Positions 23,948 through 32,407 of a stretch of DNA of 64,000 nucleotides are shown here, in pieces (position 1 is the stretch's first letter; each line of letters opens with the position of its first letter). The stretch comes from CADEED01 sp035765415 (GTDB lineage Bacteria > Pseudomonadota > Gammaproteobacteria > Steroidobacterales > Steroidobacteraceae): contig DASTXR010000006.1 of the NCBI GenBank assembly GCA_035765415.1, forward strand, positions 84,435 to 148,434. The letters are read 5' to 3'. The notes below the pieces were generated by a model. It was not told the origin of the DNA and searched no databases. It saw nothing but the letters and a program-made list of their open reading frames with translations. The position numbers and the translations under genes are program-made.

Positions 23948-25102
23948 ATGCCAACGAACGTGCTCGACGCGACGCGGGAGCTGTTGCCGCTGATCACCCG
24001 GCATCGCGATGACACGGAATCCACGCGGCGCATCGCGCAGCCCGTGGTCGAAGCGCTGCGCAAGGCGCAACTGGGTCGCCTGGTCATTCCTCGCGGACTG
24101 CACGGCCTCGAATTACCCACGCCCGACACGCTCGCGGTGTACGAACTGCTCGCGGGCGCTGAAGCCTCGGTGGGCTGGATCGTCTGGAACAACACGTTGC
24201 CGTGTTTCTGGGGGCGCTTCCTTCGGCCTGCCGCGCGCGCGGAGATCTTCGGCAACCCCGACGCGCTCTACGCGAGCTCGACGCGGCCGAGCGGCAAGGC
24301 CGTCGTCGAAGGTGATGGTTATCGCGTCACGGGGCGCTGGTCGCTGGTGTCGGGTTGCGAGTTGTCCGAATGGATGGCGCTGCGCTGCGTGGTCGAAGAG
24401 AACGGCCAGCCTCGCATGTTGCAGCCGAATGTTCCCGAGACGCGCATGGTCTTCCTGCGCCGCGCCGACGTTGAAATCCTCGATACCTGGCACACGGGCG
24501 GGTTGCGCGGCACGGGCAGTCACGACGTCGTGATCACGGGAAAATTCGTGGCCCATGCACACACCTGCTTTCCCATGGACGCGTCCACCATCGACGGCGC
24601 AATCGGTCGCGTACCCATCGTCTGCAACATGGCGGCGGGCTACGGCTCGCTGTTGTTAGGCCTGGGTCACGCCGCGATCGACGCGCTGATGGAGCTGTCG
24701 CTGCACAAACCGGCGGTGGATCCCGGCCCCAGGCTCGGCGAGCGGCCGGCGGTGCTGGCGGCCATCGCAGAACACCGGGCGTGCATCGCGGCGGCGCGGG
24801 AATACCTGCACGCGCGCGTATCAGCGCTGTGGGCGGAAGCCGAGGCAGGCCAGAGGACTATCGACGGCATCGCGGCGGTGTATGCCGCCGCGCATCACGC
24901 GATGGCGCAAGGCCGCGCAGCGGTCGGCGCGATGTACGCGCTCGCCGGCGCGAGCTCGCTGTACACGAGCTCGCCGCTCGAGCGTTCGCATCGCGACATG
25001 CACGCCATGGCCGCGCATGTCATCGCGCAGCCGATGTGGCTCGAGGACACGGGCCGCGTCGCGCTCGGCCTCAAACCTTTGAACCCTTTGTACCTGGTGT
25101 AA
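23948..25102 (+). CDS. Acyl-CoA dehydrogenase-like flavoprotein monooxygenase (HsaA/DszC group)
   Basis: 384 residues from ATG 23948. The order of segments fits the acyl-CoA dehydrogenase fold used by two-component flavin monooxygenases: an N-terminal helix bundle with LPLITRHRDDTESTRRIAQPVVEALR, then ASSTRPSGKAVVEGDGYRVTGRWSLVSGCE and DTWHTGGLRGTGSHDVVI. A C-terminal helix domain ends with SSLYTSSPLERSHRDMHAMAAH. The catalytic glutamate of true acyl-CoA dehydrogenases is not evident, which favours hydroxylation by reduced flavin. No flavin reductase gene is nearby. Its 3' end overlaps the convergent DUF2231 gene by 32 bp. Confidence 0.82.
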   Translation: MPTNVLDATRELLPLITRHRDDTESTRRIAQPVVEALRKAQLGRLVIPRGLHGLELPTPDTLAVYELLAGAEASVGWIVWNNTLPCFWGRFLRPAARAEIFGNPDALYASSTRPSGKAVVEGDGYRVTGRWSLVSGCELSEWMALRCVVEENGQPRMLQPNVPETRMVFLRRADVEILDTWHTGGLRGTGSHDVVITGKFVAHAHTCFPMDASTIDGAIGRVPIVCNMAAGYGSLLLGLGHAAIDALMELSLHKPAVDPGPRLGERPAVLAAIAEHRACIAAAREYLHARVSALWAEAEAGQRTIDGIAAVYAAAHHAMAQGRAAVGAMYALAGASSLYTSSPLERSHRDMHAMAAHVIAQPMWLEDTGRVALGLKPLNPLYLV

Positions 25103-25517
25103 TCCCGACTCCGAACTCGTAGACCAGCTTCCCGCCGACCCATGCCCCGTACGTCATGGCGATAAATCCGGTGGCGCTGGCGATTAGGGAGGCGATAGAC
25201 ACCGGGGTCGTCGGTGGATATCCGCGCAACGCCAGCGCCACCAGGAAAATGAGCCATGCGCTGAACATGACCGTGAGGTGAGTGATCGCGGGGTCGCGTG
25301 CCGGCGAATCCTTCGGAAGGTCGACGAAGTCGAACACTCCCGCGATCGCCGCCAGCAGCCCCGAGATGCATCCGAGCGCAAGCGCTCCAAATGCCACGCC
25401 CGCAGCCAGTTCCGCGTACCCGAACATCCCAACGACGTCGGCCGCGACCGCGCAACTCCAGAACACGATGGGAAAGTGCACCAGCATCGGGTGCACCGGG
25501 TGGCCTAACAATCGCAC
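25071..25517 (-). CDS. DUF2231 integral membrane protein
   Basis: 148 residues from GTG 25517. It begins with LLGHPVHPMLVHFPIVFW, the defining histidine-rich motif of DUF2231, and has four predicted membrane helices. The motif's histidines suggest metal or haem contact, but no function is established. It follows the small membrane gene by 3 nt, so both belong to one operon. Its last 32 bases run into the end of the convergent flavoprotein gene. Confidence 0.85.
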   Translation of the reverse strand: MRLLGHPVHPMLVHFPIVFWSCAVAADVVGMFGYAELAAGVAFGALALGCISGLLAAIAGVFDFVDLPKDSPARDPAITHLTVMFSAWLIFLVALALRGYPPTTPVSIASLIASATGFIAMTYGAWVGGKLVYEFGVGITPGTKGSKV

Positions 25518-25520
25518 GCG

Positions 25521-25874
25521 TCAGGTCATCAGCACGTATTCGGCCGCGACCAGCGTGAGGAACCCTGCGACTGCCAGCAGTGCATGGCCGACCACCAGCC
25601 CCGAAGGCAGTGCGCGCCCGCGCAAGTGGGAGCTCAGCAGTGCAAAACCGCCGAGCGCCGCAACCACCAGCAGGCCGAGGGCGATCGCCGGTGCGCCTTG
25701 CATGCCCGCCTTGACGACGGCGAGCAGCAGCACGACGAGGCCGGAAGCGGCGAAGAGTCCATGCAACACCGCGAGCACGGGGCGTGGCGGTGAGATCTTC
25801 TTGAAATGCATTACCGCCATGATCAGACCCGCAACCGCAGCGATGGCGAAAAGCAGAATTGAGAATTGGTACAT
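25521..25874 (-). CDS. Small four-helix membrane protein of unknown function
   Basis: 117 residues from ATG 25874 (MYQFSILLFAIAAVAGLIM). Four hydrophobic segments alternate with short loops; no conserved polar motif identifies a family. A longer in-frame start would extend across the divergent ferritin-like gene and is rejected. It stands directly before the DUF2231 gene and divergent from the ferritin/cytochrome pair, so a redox or metal-stress context is possible. Confidence 0.75.
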   Translation of the reverse strand: MYQFSILLFAIAAVAGLIMAVMHFKKISPPRPVLAVLHGLFAASGLVVLLLAVVKAGMQGAPAIALGLLVVAALGGFALLSSHLRGRALPSGLVVGHALLAVAGFLTLVAAEYVLMT

Positions 25875-26015
25875 AACTAGTCTCCGCTGCGCATAGGTGC
25901 GCTGTACCCCTCCAATGCAGCGCACTCCCCTAATGTTCCCCCTTTGCATCCGGACGCCCGGCGGCCGCGTATCCACGCACGGGTAGACAATTCCAACCAT
26001 TCCGAGGATCGCTCC

Positions 26016-26600
26016 ATGTCCAAAAACACATTGTTTTCGCGCCGCTCGCTGATCTCGCGGGCCGGCCAGATCTCGCTGTCGGCCGGCGCGCTGGCGCTGC
26101 TGGCCGGAAACGAAAGCCTCGCGGGCAAACACGCGTCCGCCGGCGGCAATGACGTCGCCATTCTCAACGTCGCGCTCGGCCTCGAGCACGAAGCCATCGC
26201 CGCCTATCAGATCGGCGCCGAGAGCGGACTGCTGCAGAAGCCGGTGCTCGACGTGGCTGTGCTCTTCCAGGGACAGCACAAGGGCCACCGCGACGCGCTC
26301 GTGGCCACCATCGAGAAACTCGGCGGCAAACCCGTGATGGCGATGGCGACCGAGGATTACATGAAGAGCGCCAAGCTCAAGGTGTCCTCGATCAGGAGCC
26401 AGGCCGACGTGCTCATGCTCGCGCAGCGCCTGGAGCTCGGCGCCGTCAACGCCTATCTCGGCGTCATTCCGGCGTTCGGCGATCGCGAACTCGCCAAGGT
26501 GGCAGGCCGCCTCGCCGCCGATGAGACCATGCACTACACGGCGCTGACGCAGGCCATGGGTGCTGCGCTGCCCAGTGCGGCGCTGAGTTATGGCGCCTAA
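26016..26600 (+). CDS. Exported ferritin-like protein
   Basis: 194 residues from ATG 26016 with GAGGA upstream. The N-terminus SRRSLISRAGQISLSAGALALLAG looks like a twin-arginine-type signal. The mature part is a four-helix bundle of the Ferritin_2 type. Metal-ligand pairs are visible as LGLEHEAIAAYQ and QGQHKGHRDAL in the first half, and RLELGAVNAYL and ADETMHYTALTQ in the second. Members are dimetal proteins of the periplasm, usually of unknown function. The gene overlaps the start of the cytochrome c gene by 11 bp, which suggests the two exchange electrons or respond to the same stress. Confidence 0.85.
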   Translation: MSKNTLFSRRSLISRAGQISLSAGALALLAGNESLAGKHASAGGNDVAILNVALGLEHEAIAAYQIGAESGLLQKPVLDVAVLFQGQHKGHRDALVATIEKLGGKPVMAMATEDYMKSAKLKVSSIRSQADVLMLAQRLELGAVNAYLGVIPAFGDRELAKVAGRLAADETMHYTALTQAMGAALPSAALSYGA

Positions 26601-26982
26601 CAAGATAGCGGGCGTCGCCCTCGCGTGCGCCGGCGTCATCGCCGGCGCCGCGCATGCGGGCGGCGACGCCACGCGCGGCGCTGAGCTGTATTCGGCGCGT
26701 TGCGGGGCCTGTCATTCGATCGAGGAAAACGGCGCCGGCCCGCGGCATCTCGGGCTCATCGGCCGGCGCGCCGGCAGCCAGCCCGAATACGACTACTCGT
26801 CCGCGCTGCGGTCCTCGCGAATCGTCTGGACACGCAGGTCTTTGAACCAGTGGTTAGCCAATCCCGGGGAGCTGGTGCCGGCAAACAAGATGGTCGTGCA
26901 GCTGGCGAACGATCCGAAGGATCGTGCCGACCTGATCGAGTACCTGTCGGTCGCGACGAAGGTACCTATCTCGGGGCGGTGA
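26590..26982 (+). CDS. Small soluble cytochrome c
   Basis: 130 residues with a signal peptide ending near AHAGG. The haem-binding CGACH motif stands at about residues 38-42, in RCGACHSIEENGAGPRHLGLIGR, and the axial methionine is in PANKMVVQLA. This is the class I cytochrome c pattern of about 100 mature residues. The start lies inside the end of the ferritin-like gene. It probably carries electrons in the periplasm; the partner is not shown beyond that context. Confidence 0.92.
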   Translation: MAPNKIAGVALACAGVIAGAAHAGGDATRGAELYSARCGACHSIEENGAGPRHLGLIGRRAGSQPEYDYSSALRSSRIVWTRRSLNQWLANPGELVPANKMVVQLANDPKDRADLIEYLSVATKVPISGR

Positions 26983-27064
26983 AACCCATCTACCTCTTTT
27001 GGTGGGTACGTCTCCCTCTCCAGAGCAGGTCGTTACAGCGCCCGCGTTTGCCCATAGTGAACCC

Positions 27065-28144
27065 ATGAAATTCAGGGGTGCCATCGCGTCAATCATGTTG
27101 CTCGCCGCCGGTGCGGCGACGCCGGCGGCGGCCGCCGACCTGTACGGCCTGCTGCCGGGGCGCGACCTGTCCCCATTTGGCTTCCTGCGCCTGGACATGC
27201 GGCCGGCCCACGCCGTCGCCATCGAACCCGGCGGCTGGGCGCTCGAAACCGAGTTTGCGTCGCAGAACACCTGGGCCATGAGCCCGAAGGTGGAGAAGTA
27301 CCTGACGGACCTCGAGTCGAGCGGCAGGCGCCAGATCGGCGAAACGGAGCTCGCGGCCATTCGTGACCTGCCGGGCGAAAACTACCTCATCGATCTCGAG
27401 ATGACGGCGGTGGACATGACGCTGCACTACCGCTTCTCGCCGCGCCTGTCGGGCTACCTGGTCACCACGGCCGTGGCATTCGACGGCGGTTTTCTCGACA
27501 GCACCGTCGAGCGCTTTCACAAGACCTTCGGCTTGAGCTCTTTCGGCCGGCCTGCCGTGGCGCGGGACAGCATCAACGTCATCTACGACCTGAAGTCGGC
27601 CTCGTACGCCAGTCTCGGCGCGTCATCGGACAGCGGACTGCTCGACCCCACGATCGGGTTGCGTTATGCGGGCATTCAGCTCGGCCGTGCCTGGAATCTC
27701 TCGATTGAAGGCGCGGTCAAGCTCGCGCTCAACGGCGAACGCCCGATGTTGTCCACCGGACGCTCCGACTACGGACTGCAGGCCACTGCGCAGTGGCGCG
27801 GCGAGCGCCAGGCCTTCTACGCCAACGTGGGCGCGGTGTACTACTCGGGCGGCGAGTTCCTGGTTCGGCACGAAGCCCAGGTCGTGCCGACGCTGATCCT
27901 GGGTTATGAATACGCATTGACGGCGAACACCAACCTCAACATCCAGAGTTATGCGAGCACCAGCATGTACTCGCACCGCGACACCGACCTCGAAGAGTTG
28001 CTGGGACACAAGTATCAGGTCACCGCCGGCTTCCGGCATCGCCGCGATGACGTCGTGGTTTCATTCGGAATCACCGAGAACGTGCAGAACATCAACAACA
28101 CGCCGGACATCGGGTTCCAGTTGGGCGTGGCCTGGCTGCCCTGA
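27065..28144 (+). CDS. DUF3187 outer-membrane beta-barrel protein
   Basis: 359 residues from ATG 27065; a signal peptide ends at AAAADLYG. The rest is a series of amphipathic strands with alternating aromatic residues. It ends with NINNTPDIGFQLGVAWLP, whose final segment is characteristic of DUF3187 proteins in gammaproteobacteria. An early stretch (FLRLDMRPAHAV...GGWALETEFASQNTW) also fits that family. The function of the family is unknown. It may be expressed alone or with the cytochrome gene 82 nt upstream. Confidence 0.8.
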   Translation: MKFRGAIASIMLLAAGAATPAAAADLYGLLPGRDLSPFGFLRLDMRPAHAVAIEPGGWALETEFASQNTWAMSPKVEKYLTDLESSGRRQIGETELAAIRDLPGENYLIDLEMTAVDMTLHYRFSPRLSGYLVTTAVAFDGGFLDSTVERFHKTFGLSSFGRPAVARDSINVIYDLKSASYASLGASSDSGLLDPTIGLRYAGIQLGRAWNLSIEGAVKLALNGERPMLSTGRSDYGLQATAQWRGERQAFYANVGAVYYSGGEFLVRHEAQVVPTLILGYEYALTANTNLNIQSYASTSMYSHRDTDLEELLGHKYQVTAGFRHRRDDVVVSFGITENVQNINNTPDIGFQLGVAWLP

Positions 28145-28160
28145 TCCTGTTCGCTAATCG

Positions 28161-28176
28161 GCGCAACTTCTTGCGC
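28161..28176. terminator. Hairpin between convergent genes
   Basis: GCGCAA-CTTC-TTGCGC forms a 6-bp stem with a 4-nt loop. It lies between the stop codons of the DUF3187 gene and the VWA lipoprotein gene. No run of T follows, so termination strength is uncertain. Confidence 0.4.
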
Positions 28177-28189
28177 ACGACGCCCTGCC

Positions 28190-28828
28190 CTACAACATGC
28201 TGTCGAGGCGATCGAGGTCGTTCACCACGCGCCACTGTCCGCCGGCTTTTTCCACCTGGCCTTTCCAGTGCTCGAGCCGCGCCGTGTACTGGCGCGGGTC
28301 GTAGTTGTCCTTGCGCAGCTTGACCACGTTCAGCGCCACCACGTCGAAGCCCTTGAAGGGCACCTCCATGTCGCGCACGTAACCTTCCTCGAGATCCTGC
28401 TCCAGGTCCGAGAAGATGAGGATGGTCTTTCGACCGGTGCCCTTCTCGTTGAGGAACTCCACGGCCTGCAGCAGGCCACCGGTGATGTCGGTGTACTGCG
28501 CGGCGTTTTCATGCGCGATGAAGTTCTGCACTTTCTGCGCAAATGCGCGCTTCTGGGCATTGGCCGTGCTCGGACGCTCGTCGAACGTGGTCTTCGCGAT
28601 GATGTCCTTCTCGCTGAAGCTGCCGGTGTCGATGCGCGCCACCGCAAACGAGTCCGCCGGCTCGAGCCTGGACAGCGTGTAGAGGATCACGTCCTCGGCC
28701 TTGCGCAACTCGCCGCGATAGGTACCGGACGTGTCGAGCAGCAGGTACACACCCGAATTGCGGGCGACCGGTGCGGATTGCGTGCACGCCGCGAGCACGA
28801 TGCACAACAGAACGGACGCGAGTCTCAT
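28190..28828 (-). CDS. VWA-domain lipoprotein
   Basis: 212 residues from ATG 28828. The signal MRLASVLLCIVLAACTQ ends with a lipobox cysteine, so it is a lipoprotein. The von Willebrand A domain shows the metal-site motif LLLDTSGTYRGEL and the later ILIFSDLEQDLEEGY. Its ATG overlaps the stop of the upstream membrane-protein gene (ATGA), so the two act together, probably as a surface or envelope complex. The operon is preceded by a c-di-GMP riboswitch. A role in attachment or envelope mechanics is inferred from this control only. Confidence 0.85.
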   Translation of the reverse strand: MRLASVLLCIVLAACTQSAPVARNSGVYLLLDTSGTYRGELRKAEDVILYTLSRLEPADSFAVARIDTGSFSEKDIIAKTTFDERPSTANAQKRAFAQKVQNFIAHENAAQYTDITGGLLQAVEFLNEKGTGRKTILIFSDLEQDLEEGYVRDMEVPFKGFDVVALNVVKLRKDNYDPRQYTARLEHWKGQVEKAGGQWRVVNDLDRLDSML

Positions 28829-30267
28829 GGCGCCACCTCCCTCAGGTCCTGGACCGGCCGCAGGTCCGGCACCGGCACTTCGGCCCTGTCTTTCGCAACA
28901 ACCCTCGATTCGAGCCAGAGCGGCACGAACAGCGGCAGGTCGTACAGCCGCTCGGCGAGCGTGCCGAGATGACGGAAACCGTTGCCGAGCACGCGCATCA
29001 CCAGCGAGAACGCGCGCATCAGGCCAATGCCGATCAGGCCGAGCACCGTGCGCAACGAGTGCACGAAGGTCTCGAGCGGGATGGCCACGAACACCAGTGC
29101 GAACGGCAGGATGAATCCCATGCCCATCTGCGCCGCGGTGGTGATCCACAGCGAGCCGTTCTCGACGGCCATCTCGCCGCCGCGCAGCAGCGCGCTGGTC
29201 GCGAGCTCGTCCTGCAGCAGCACTTCACGCATGTAGGCCAGGCCGGCCTCGATGCTGGCGAGCAGCAGCAGGATGCTGAACGTGATCCAGATCATGCGCA
29301 CGCGCAGCTTGTCGGGCAGCGCGCCGATCACCGGGAAGAGCCGCGTGATGCGCAGGCTTTCCATGAGGAACAGGCCCATCGAGATCTCGACCATGATGAT
29401 GACGAGAGCGGCGATGTCCGCGGTCTTGAACGCGCCGATGAAACTCGTGCCGCCGACCATCTCGGCCATGGGACGCGCGATGAGCGAGAAATTGATCGCG
29501 GCGCCGCCGATGGCCACCAGCAGCACCATCGCCGAGACGAAGAATTGCACCAGCGAGGAAGACGAGAGAACCGCCAGCGCCTTGTCCTCGCGCTTCACCA
29601 TCTGCTCGTATTCCTGCATGTGACGGTCGATGCCCGATGAGCGCGACAACAGGCTCTCCGCCTTCTTGTCGACCTGGGTCAGCAGCTGTTGCACGTCGCG
29701 CCAGCGCGGCATCATCGCGCGCAGCAGCTCGTGCCGCTCGGCGCTCGCTTCGCGATAGGCCTCCATCGCTTCCTTGTGCGCCTTGACGATGGACTTGTGC
29801 ATGTCGGCGAGCACGTCGCTGCCGCCGTCCTTGGCCTCGAGCCTGGATACCGCCTCGACGGCGCGCACCCAGCCGGGCGGATCCGGCGGAACTTCCACGG
29901 CGTCCTGGTGATCCTTCTCGATCTGGCCGATGGCCTCGCTCAGGCCGCGATGCAGGTGCGGGTAGTTAGCAAGGTCCTTGCGCACGGTCTCGCCGACGCG
30001 CGTGAATTCGCGTTCGATGACCCTTTCCTTCGCCTCGCGACCGGCCGCCAGCAGCACCTCGCGGTTGCGCTCCGCCAGCCGTTCCTGCGCATGCGCCAGG
30101 GAATGCGACGCGACGCGCAGGGCGTTGGACAACGCGCTGCTCGCGGTGCGTATCGCCTGGTGCGCGGTGCGCCGCGCGAAATACATCACCGCGATCAGCA
30201 GGACTACTAGGATGGTGGCCGAGAAGAACGGCCAGGGTGTGATCGCAAGAAGCGCGTTCATCGACAT
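28825..30267 (-). CDS. Polytopic membrane protein with long coiled-coil, c-di-GMP-controlled
   Basis: 480 residues from ATG 30267 (MSMNALLAITPW); ATG 30261 is equally plausible. One N-terminal helix is followed by about 200 mostly charged residues with coiled-coil character (AHAQERLAERNREVLLAAGREA, DMHKSIVKAHKEAMEAYREA). Four more membrane helices follow, from about residue 245 to 420. I do not recognise the family. The start codon follows the 3' edge of a c-di-GMP-I aptamer by two bases, so translation is probably controlled directly by the ligand. It is coupled to the VWA lipoprotein and lies next to pgaABCD, another system usually governed by c-di-GMP. Confidence 0.78.
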   Translation of the reverse strand: MSMNALLAITPWPFFSATILVVLLIAVMYFARRTAHQAIRTASSALSNALRVASHSLAHAQERLAERNREVLLAAGREAKERVIEREFTRVGETVRKDLANYPHLHRGLSEAIGQIEKDHQDAVEVPPDPPGWVRAVEAVSRLEAKDGGSDVLADMHKSIVKAHKEAMEAYREASAERHELLRAMMPRWRDVQQLLTQVDKKAESLLSRSSGIDRHMQEYEQMVKREDKALAVLSSSSLVQFFVSAMVLLVAIGGAAINFSLIARPMAEMVGGTSFIGAFKTADIAALVIIMVEISMGLFLMESLRITRLFPVIGALPDKLRVRMIWITFSILLLLASIEAGLAYMREVLLQDELATSALLRGGEMAVENGSLWITTAAQMGMGFILPFALVFVAIPLETFVHSLRTVLGLIGIGLMRAFSLVMRVLGNGFRHLGTLAERLYDLPLFVPLWLESRVVAKDRAEVPVPDLRPVQDLREVAP

Positions 30268-30269
30268 GA

Positions 30270-30350
30270 CTGGCAACCCCGCTGTCGTAGGAAAACCTGT
30301 AGACCGGTGGCTTTGCGACCCTTGCTTTCGCAAGGTGTGCCTCAGCAGTG
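30270..30350 (-). ncRNA. c-di-GMP-I (GEMM-I) riboswitch aptamer
   Basis: Read on the minus strand, the conserved core of the GEMM-I class is present: a CCTTGC-GAAA-GCAAGG hairpin with the GAAA tetraloop, then GTCGCAAAGCCACCGGTCT, then a second hairpin arm with AGGTTTTCCT, and the closing GCGGGGTTGCC. The aptamer ends directly before the start codons at 30267 and 30261. No separate ribosome site stands between them, so the GGGG within the 3' strand may itself be the ribosome site, and binding of c-di-GMP would act on translation. Strand and position assign it to the membrane protein/VWA operon, not to pgaA on the other strand. Confidence 0.88.
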
Positions 30351-30451
30351 GCCGGAGGGTGCGTGCGCTTCGCACGTCATGTCAAACACGCGCAGCGTTA
30401 TGTCGCAGTGAATCCATGAGAGTGTGACCCAGTTCAAGGTACGATCCGCCG

Positions 30452-32407
30452 ATGTTGCCTTGCCGAGACGTACTGATCGTGGCCGGGTGCGTGCTCGCGG
30501 CCGCGCCGCTGCGGGCGCAGGTGGCAGTGGACTGGGCCACGCAACTGGGAGCGCAACTGAAGCTGCTGGAGCAGTCGCCCGGTGATACGACCGCGCGCAA
30601 GCAGGCGTGGCGGGCTGCCATGCGCCTCGGTCTGTTCGAGCAGGCTGCTTCGCTCGGCGCCGAGCTCGATCCGGCAGAGCGCATGGCGATGGAGAGTGAC
30701 CGGATTGCCCTGGAAATTCGCCATGGGCGAATCGATGCGTCCGGCTTGAGTGGTGCGGCGCGCTTCCGGCGGCTGGATGCCGCGCTGCGGGCAACGGACC
30801 TGCTGTGCGGGAATTTTCTCGCGGGCGAATCGATCGATGCCGAGCAACGCCGGCGCCTCATCGATCGTGTGTCCGCATTGTCGGCGCGGCGGCGCGCAGC
30901 AGAAGCCGTAACCCTTTACGAAGCGTTGCTGGCGCGCGCCGGCGAACTGCCGGCGTGGATCAAGGCAGAAGCGGCGGATGCATACCTTGCCATTCATCAG
31001 CCCGTGAGGTCGGAACGCTTGTACCGGGAGGTCCTGGCAAATACGCCCGATGATTTCGCTGCGAACCTCGGCTTGTTCCATGCCCTTTCGGACCAGGGCA
31101 AAGCGTATGAGGCGATGGCGCATATCGATGCCGTCGCGACCAGGCTGCCGCAGCGCCGTCATCGCGACGGCCAGCCGAATGGCGAGCGGCTGAGCGCGGA
31201 CATCGCGAGTGACCAGGCCCGGATGTATGCCGACCGGATCGCCGAGGCGCAGCAGCGGCTGTCTCGTCGTGCGATCGAAGTGCCTTTCAACACCGAGTTG
31301 CGTTCCGCGCAGGCAGAACTGGCGCTGGCGCGCGGCTGGAAGCGCGAAGGCGAAATGGAATTCCGGCGCATCAACGCGCAGGAACCTCGTAGTGCGTCGC
31401 TGCACGCCCGGCATGCCGAGACGCTTTGGAGCTTGCAGCACTGGACCGAAGCCGTGGCTTCACTGGAACGGGCACGCGAGCTCGACGACAGCGATCCGCG
31501 AGTGCTCCAGGCAACGCGGAATTTCGAACTGCAGCGACGGGCAGAGTTTTATTCCGAGTCGGGTTTCGGCAGTGGCGATGACGGCAGCCCGCTGGGCTCG
31601 ACTGACTGGCACATCGACACCTGGCTCTACAGCCCGCCGCTGCGCTCGAAGTGGCGTGTGTTCGTCCACAACTACAACGCCAGCGCAAATTTCGGCGATT
31701 CGATGTCTCGTTGGCAGCGCACCGGCGCGGGTGTGCAGTGGCGCGCAGGAAACTGGCAGGCTTCCGGCGAACTGAATGGCGGAGAGGATTTTGGTGCCGG
31801 GCTCCTGACGGCACTGCGATGGACGGCAGGCGATCACTGGGAGCTGAACGCGGCAGCCGATCTGTTCACGAATGACATTCCGCTCCAGGCAGTGCGCGCC
31901 GATGTCACGGCGGACCGCTATGCGCTGGGTCTCGACTGGGCGGCACACGAGTCACGACGTATCGGAGTGAGCCTTGCGCTGAACGATTTCAGTGATGGCA
32001 ATGCGCGCGAGACCGTGGCGCTCAACTGGTTCGAGCGGCTTTACAGCGGCCCGTCCTGGCTCGTCGAGACGCGGGTGGGCGCGGACATGACGCACAATTC
32101 GCTGGGCTACGCGGCCGCCTATTTCAATCCGCCCACGGATCGCTCCCTCTGGGCCAGCATCGCGGTGGAAAACCTTTCATGGCGTGCCCACGAATCCTCG
32201 TTGCGCCAGCGGCTGGTGCTGACCGCCGGCTCCTACTGGCAGGAGGAATTTGGCGCCGACGACACCGGATCGATCGAATACGAACATCGATGGGAACTGG
32301 GTCGATCCGCATCCTTGCGCTACGGCATCGGGCACAGCCGGCGTCCCTATGACGGCAATCGCGAATCGCGCAATTTCGCAACGGCGAATCTTCTATGGCG
32401 CTTCTGA
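30452..32407 (+). CDS. pgaA: PgaA, poly-N-acetylglucosamine export porin
   Basis: 651 residues with a signal peptide (VLAAAPLRAQ). The first 370 residues are TPR-like helical repeats (ARRRAAEAVTLYEALLARAG, EPRSASLHARHAETLWSLQHWTEAVASLERARELDD). The last 290 form a 16-strand-type outer-membrane barrel ending in FATANLLWRF with a terminal Phe. In Escherichia coli PgaA binds the deacetylated polymer in the periplasm and exports it across the outer membrane. The protein is shorter than the E. coli one (about 800 residues), with fewer TPRs. It is the first gene of pgaABCD, and the next gene overlaps it by 13 bp. Confidence 0.88.
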   Translation: MLPCRDVLIVAGCVLAAAPLRAQVAVDWATQLGAQLKLLEQSPGDTTARKQAWRAAMRLGLFEQAASLGAELDPAERMAMESDRIALEIRHGRIDASGLSGAARFRRLDAALRATDLLCGNFLAGESIDAEQRRRLIDRVSALSARRRAAEAVTLYEALLARAGELPAWIKAEAADAYLAIHQPVRSERLYREVLANTPDDFAANLGLFHALSDQGKAYEAMAHIDAVATRLPQRRHRDGQPNGERLSADIASDQARMYADRIAEAQQRLSRRAIEVPFNTELRSAQAELALARGWKREGEMEFRRINAQEPRSASLHARHAETLWSLQHWTEAVASLERARELDDSDPRVLQATRNFELQRRAEFYSESGFGSGDDGSPLGSTDWHIDTWLYSPPLRSKWRVFVHNYNASANFGDSMSRWQRTGAGVQWRAGNWQASGELNGGEDFGAGLLTALRWTAGDHWELNAAADLFTNDIPLQAVRADVTADRYALGLDWAAHESRRIGVSLALNDFSDGNARETVALNWFERLYSGPSWLVETRVGADMTHNSLGYAAAYFNPPTDRSLWASIAVENLSWRAHESSLRQRLVLTAGSYWQEEFGADDTGSIEYEHRWELGRSASLRYGIGHSRRPYDGNRESRNFATANLLWRF

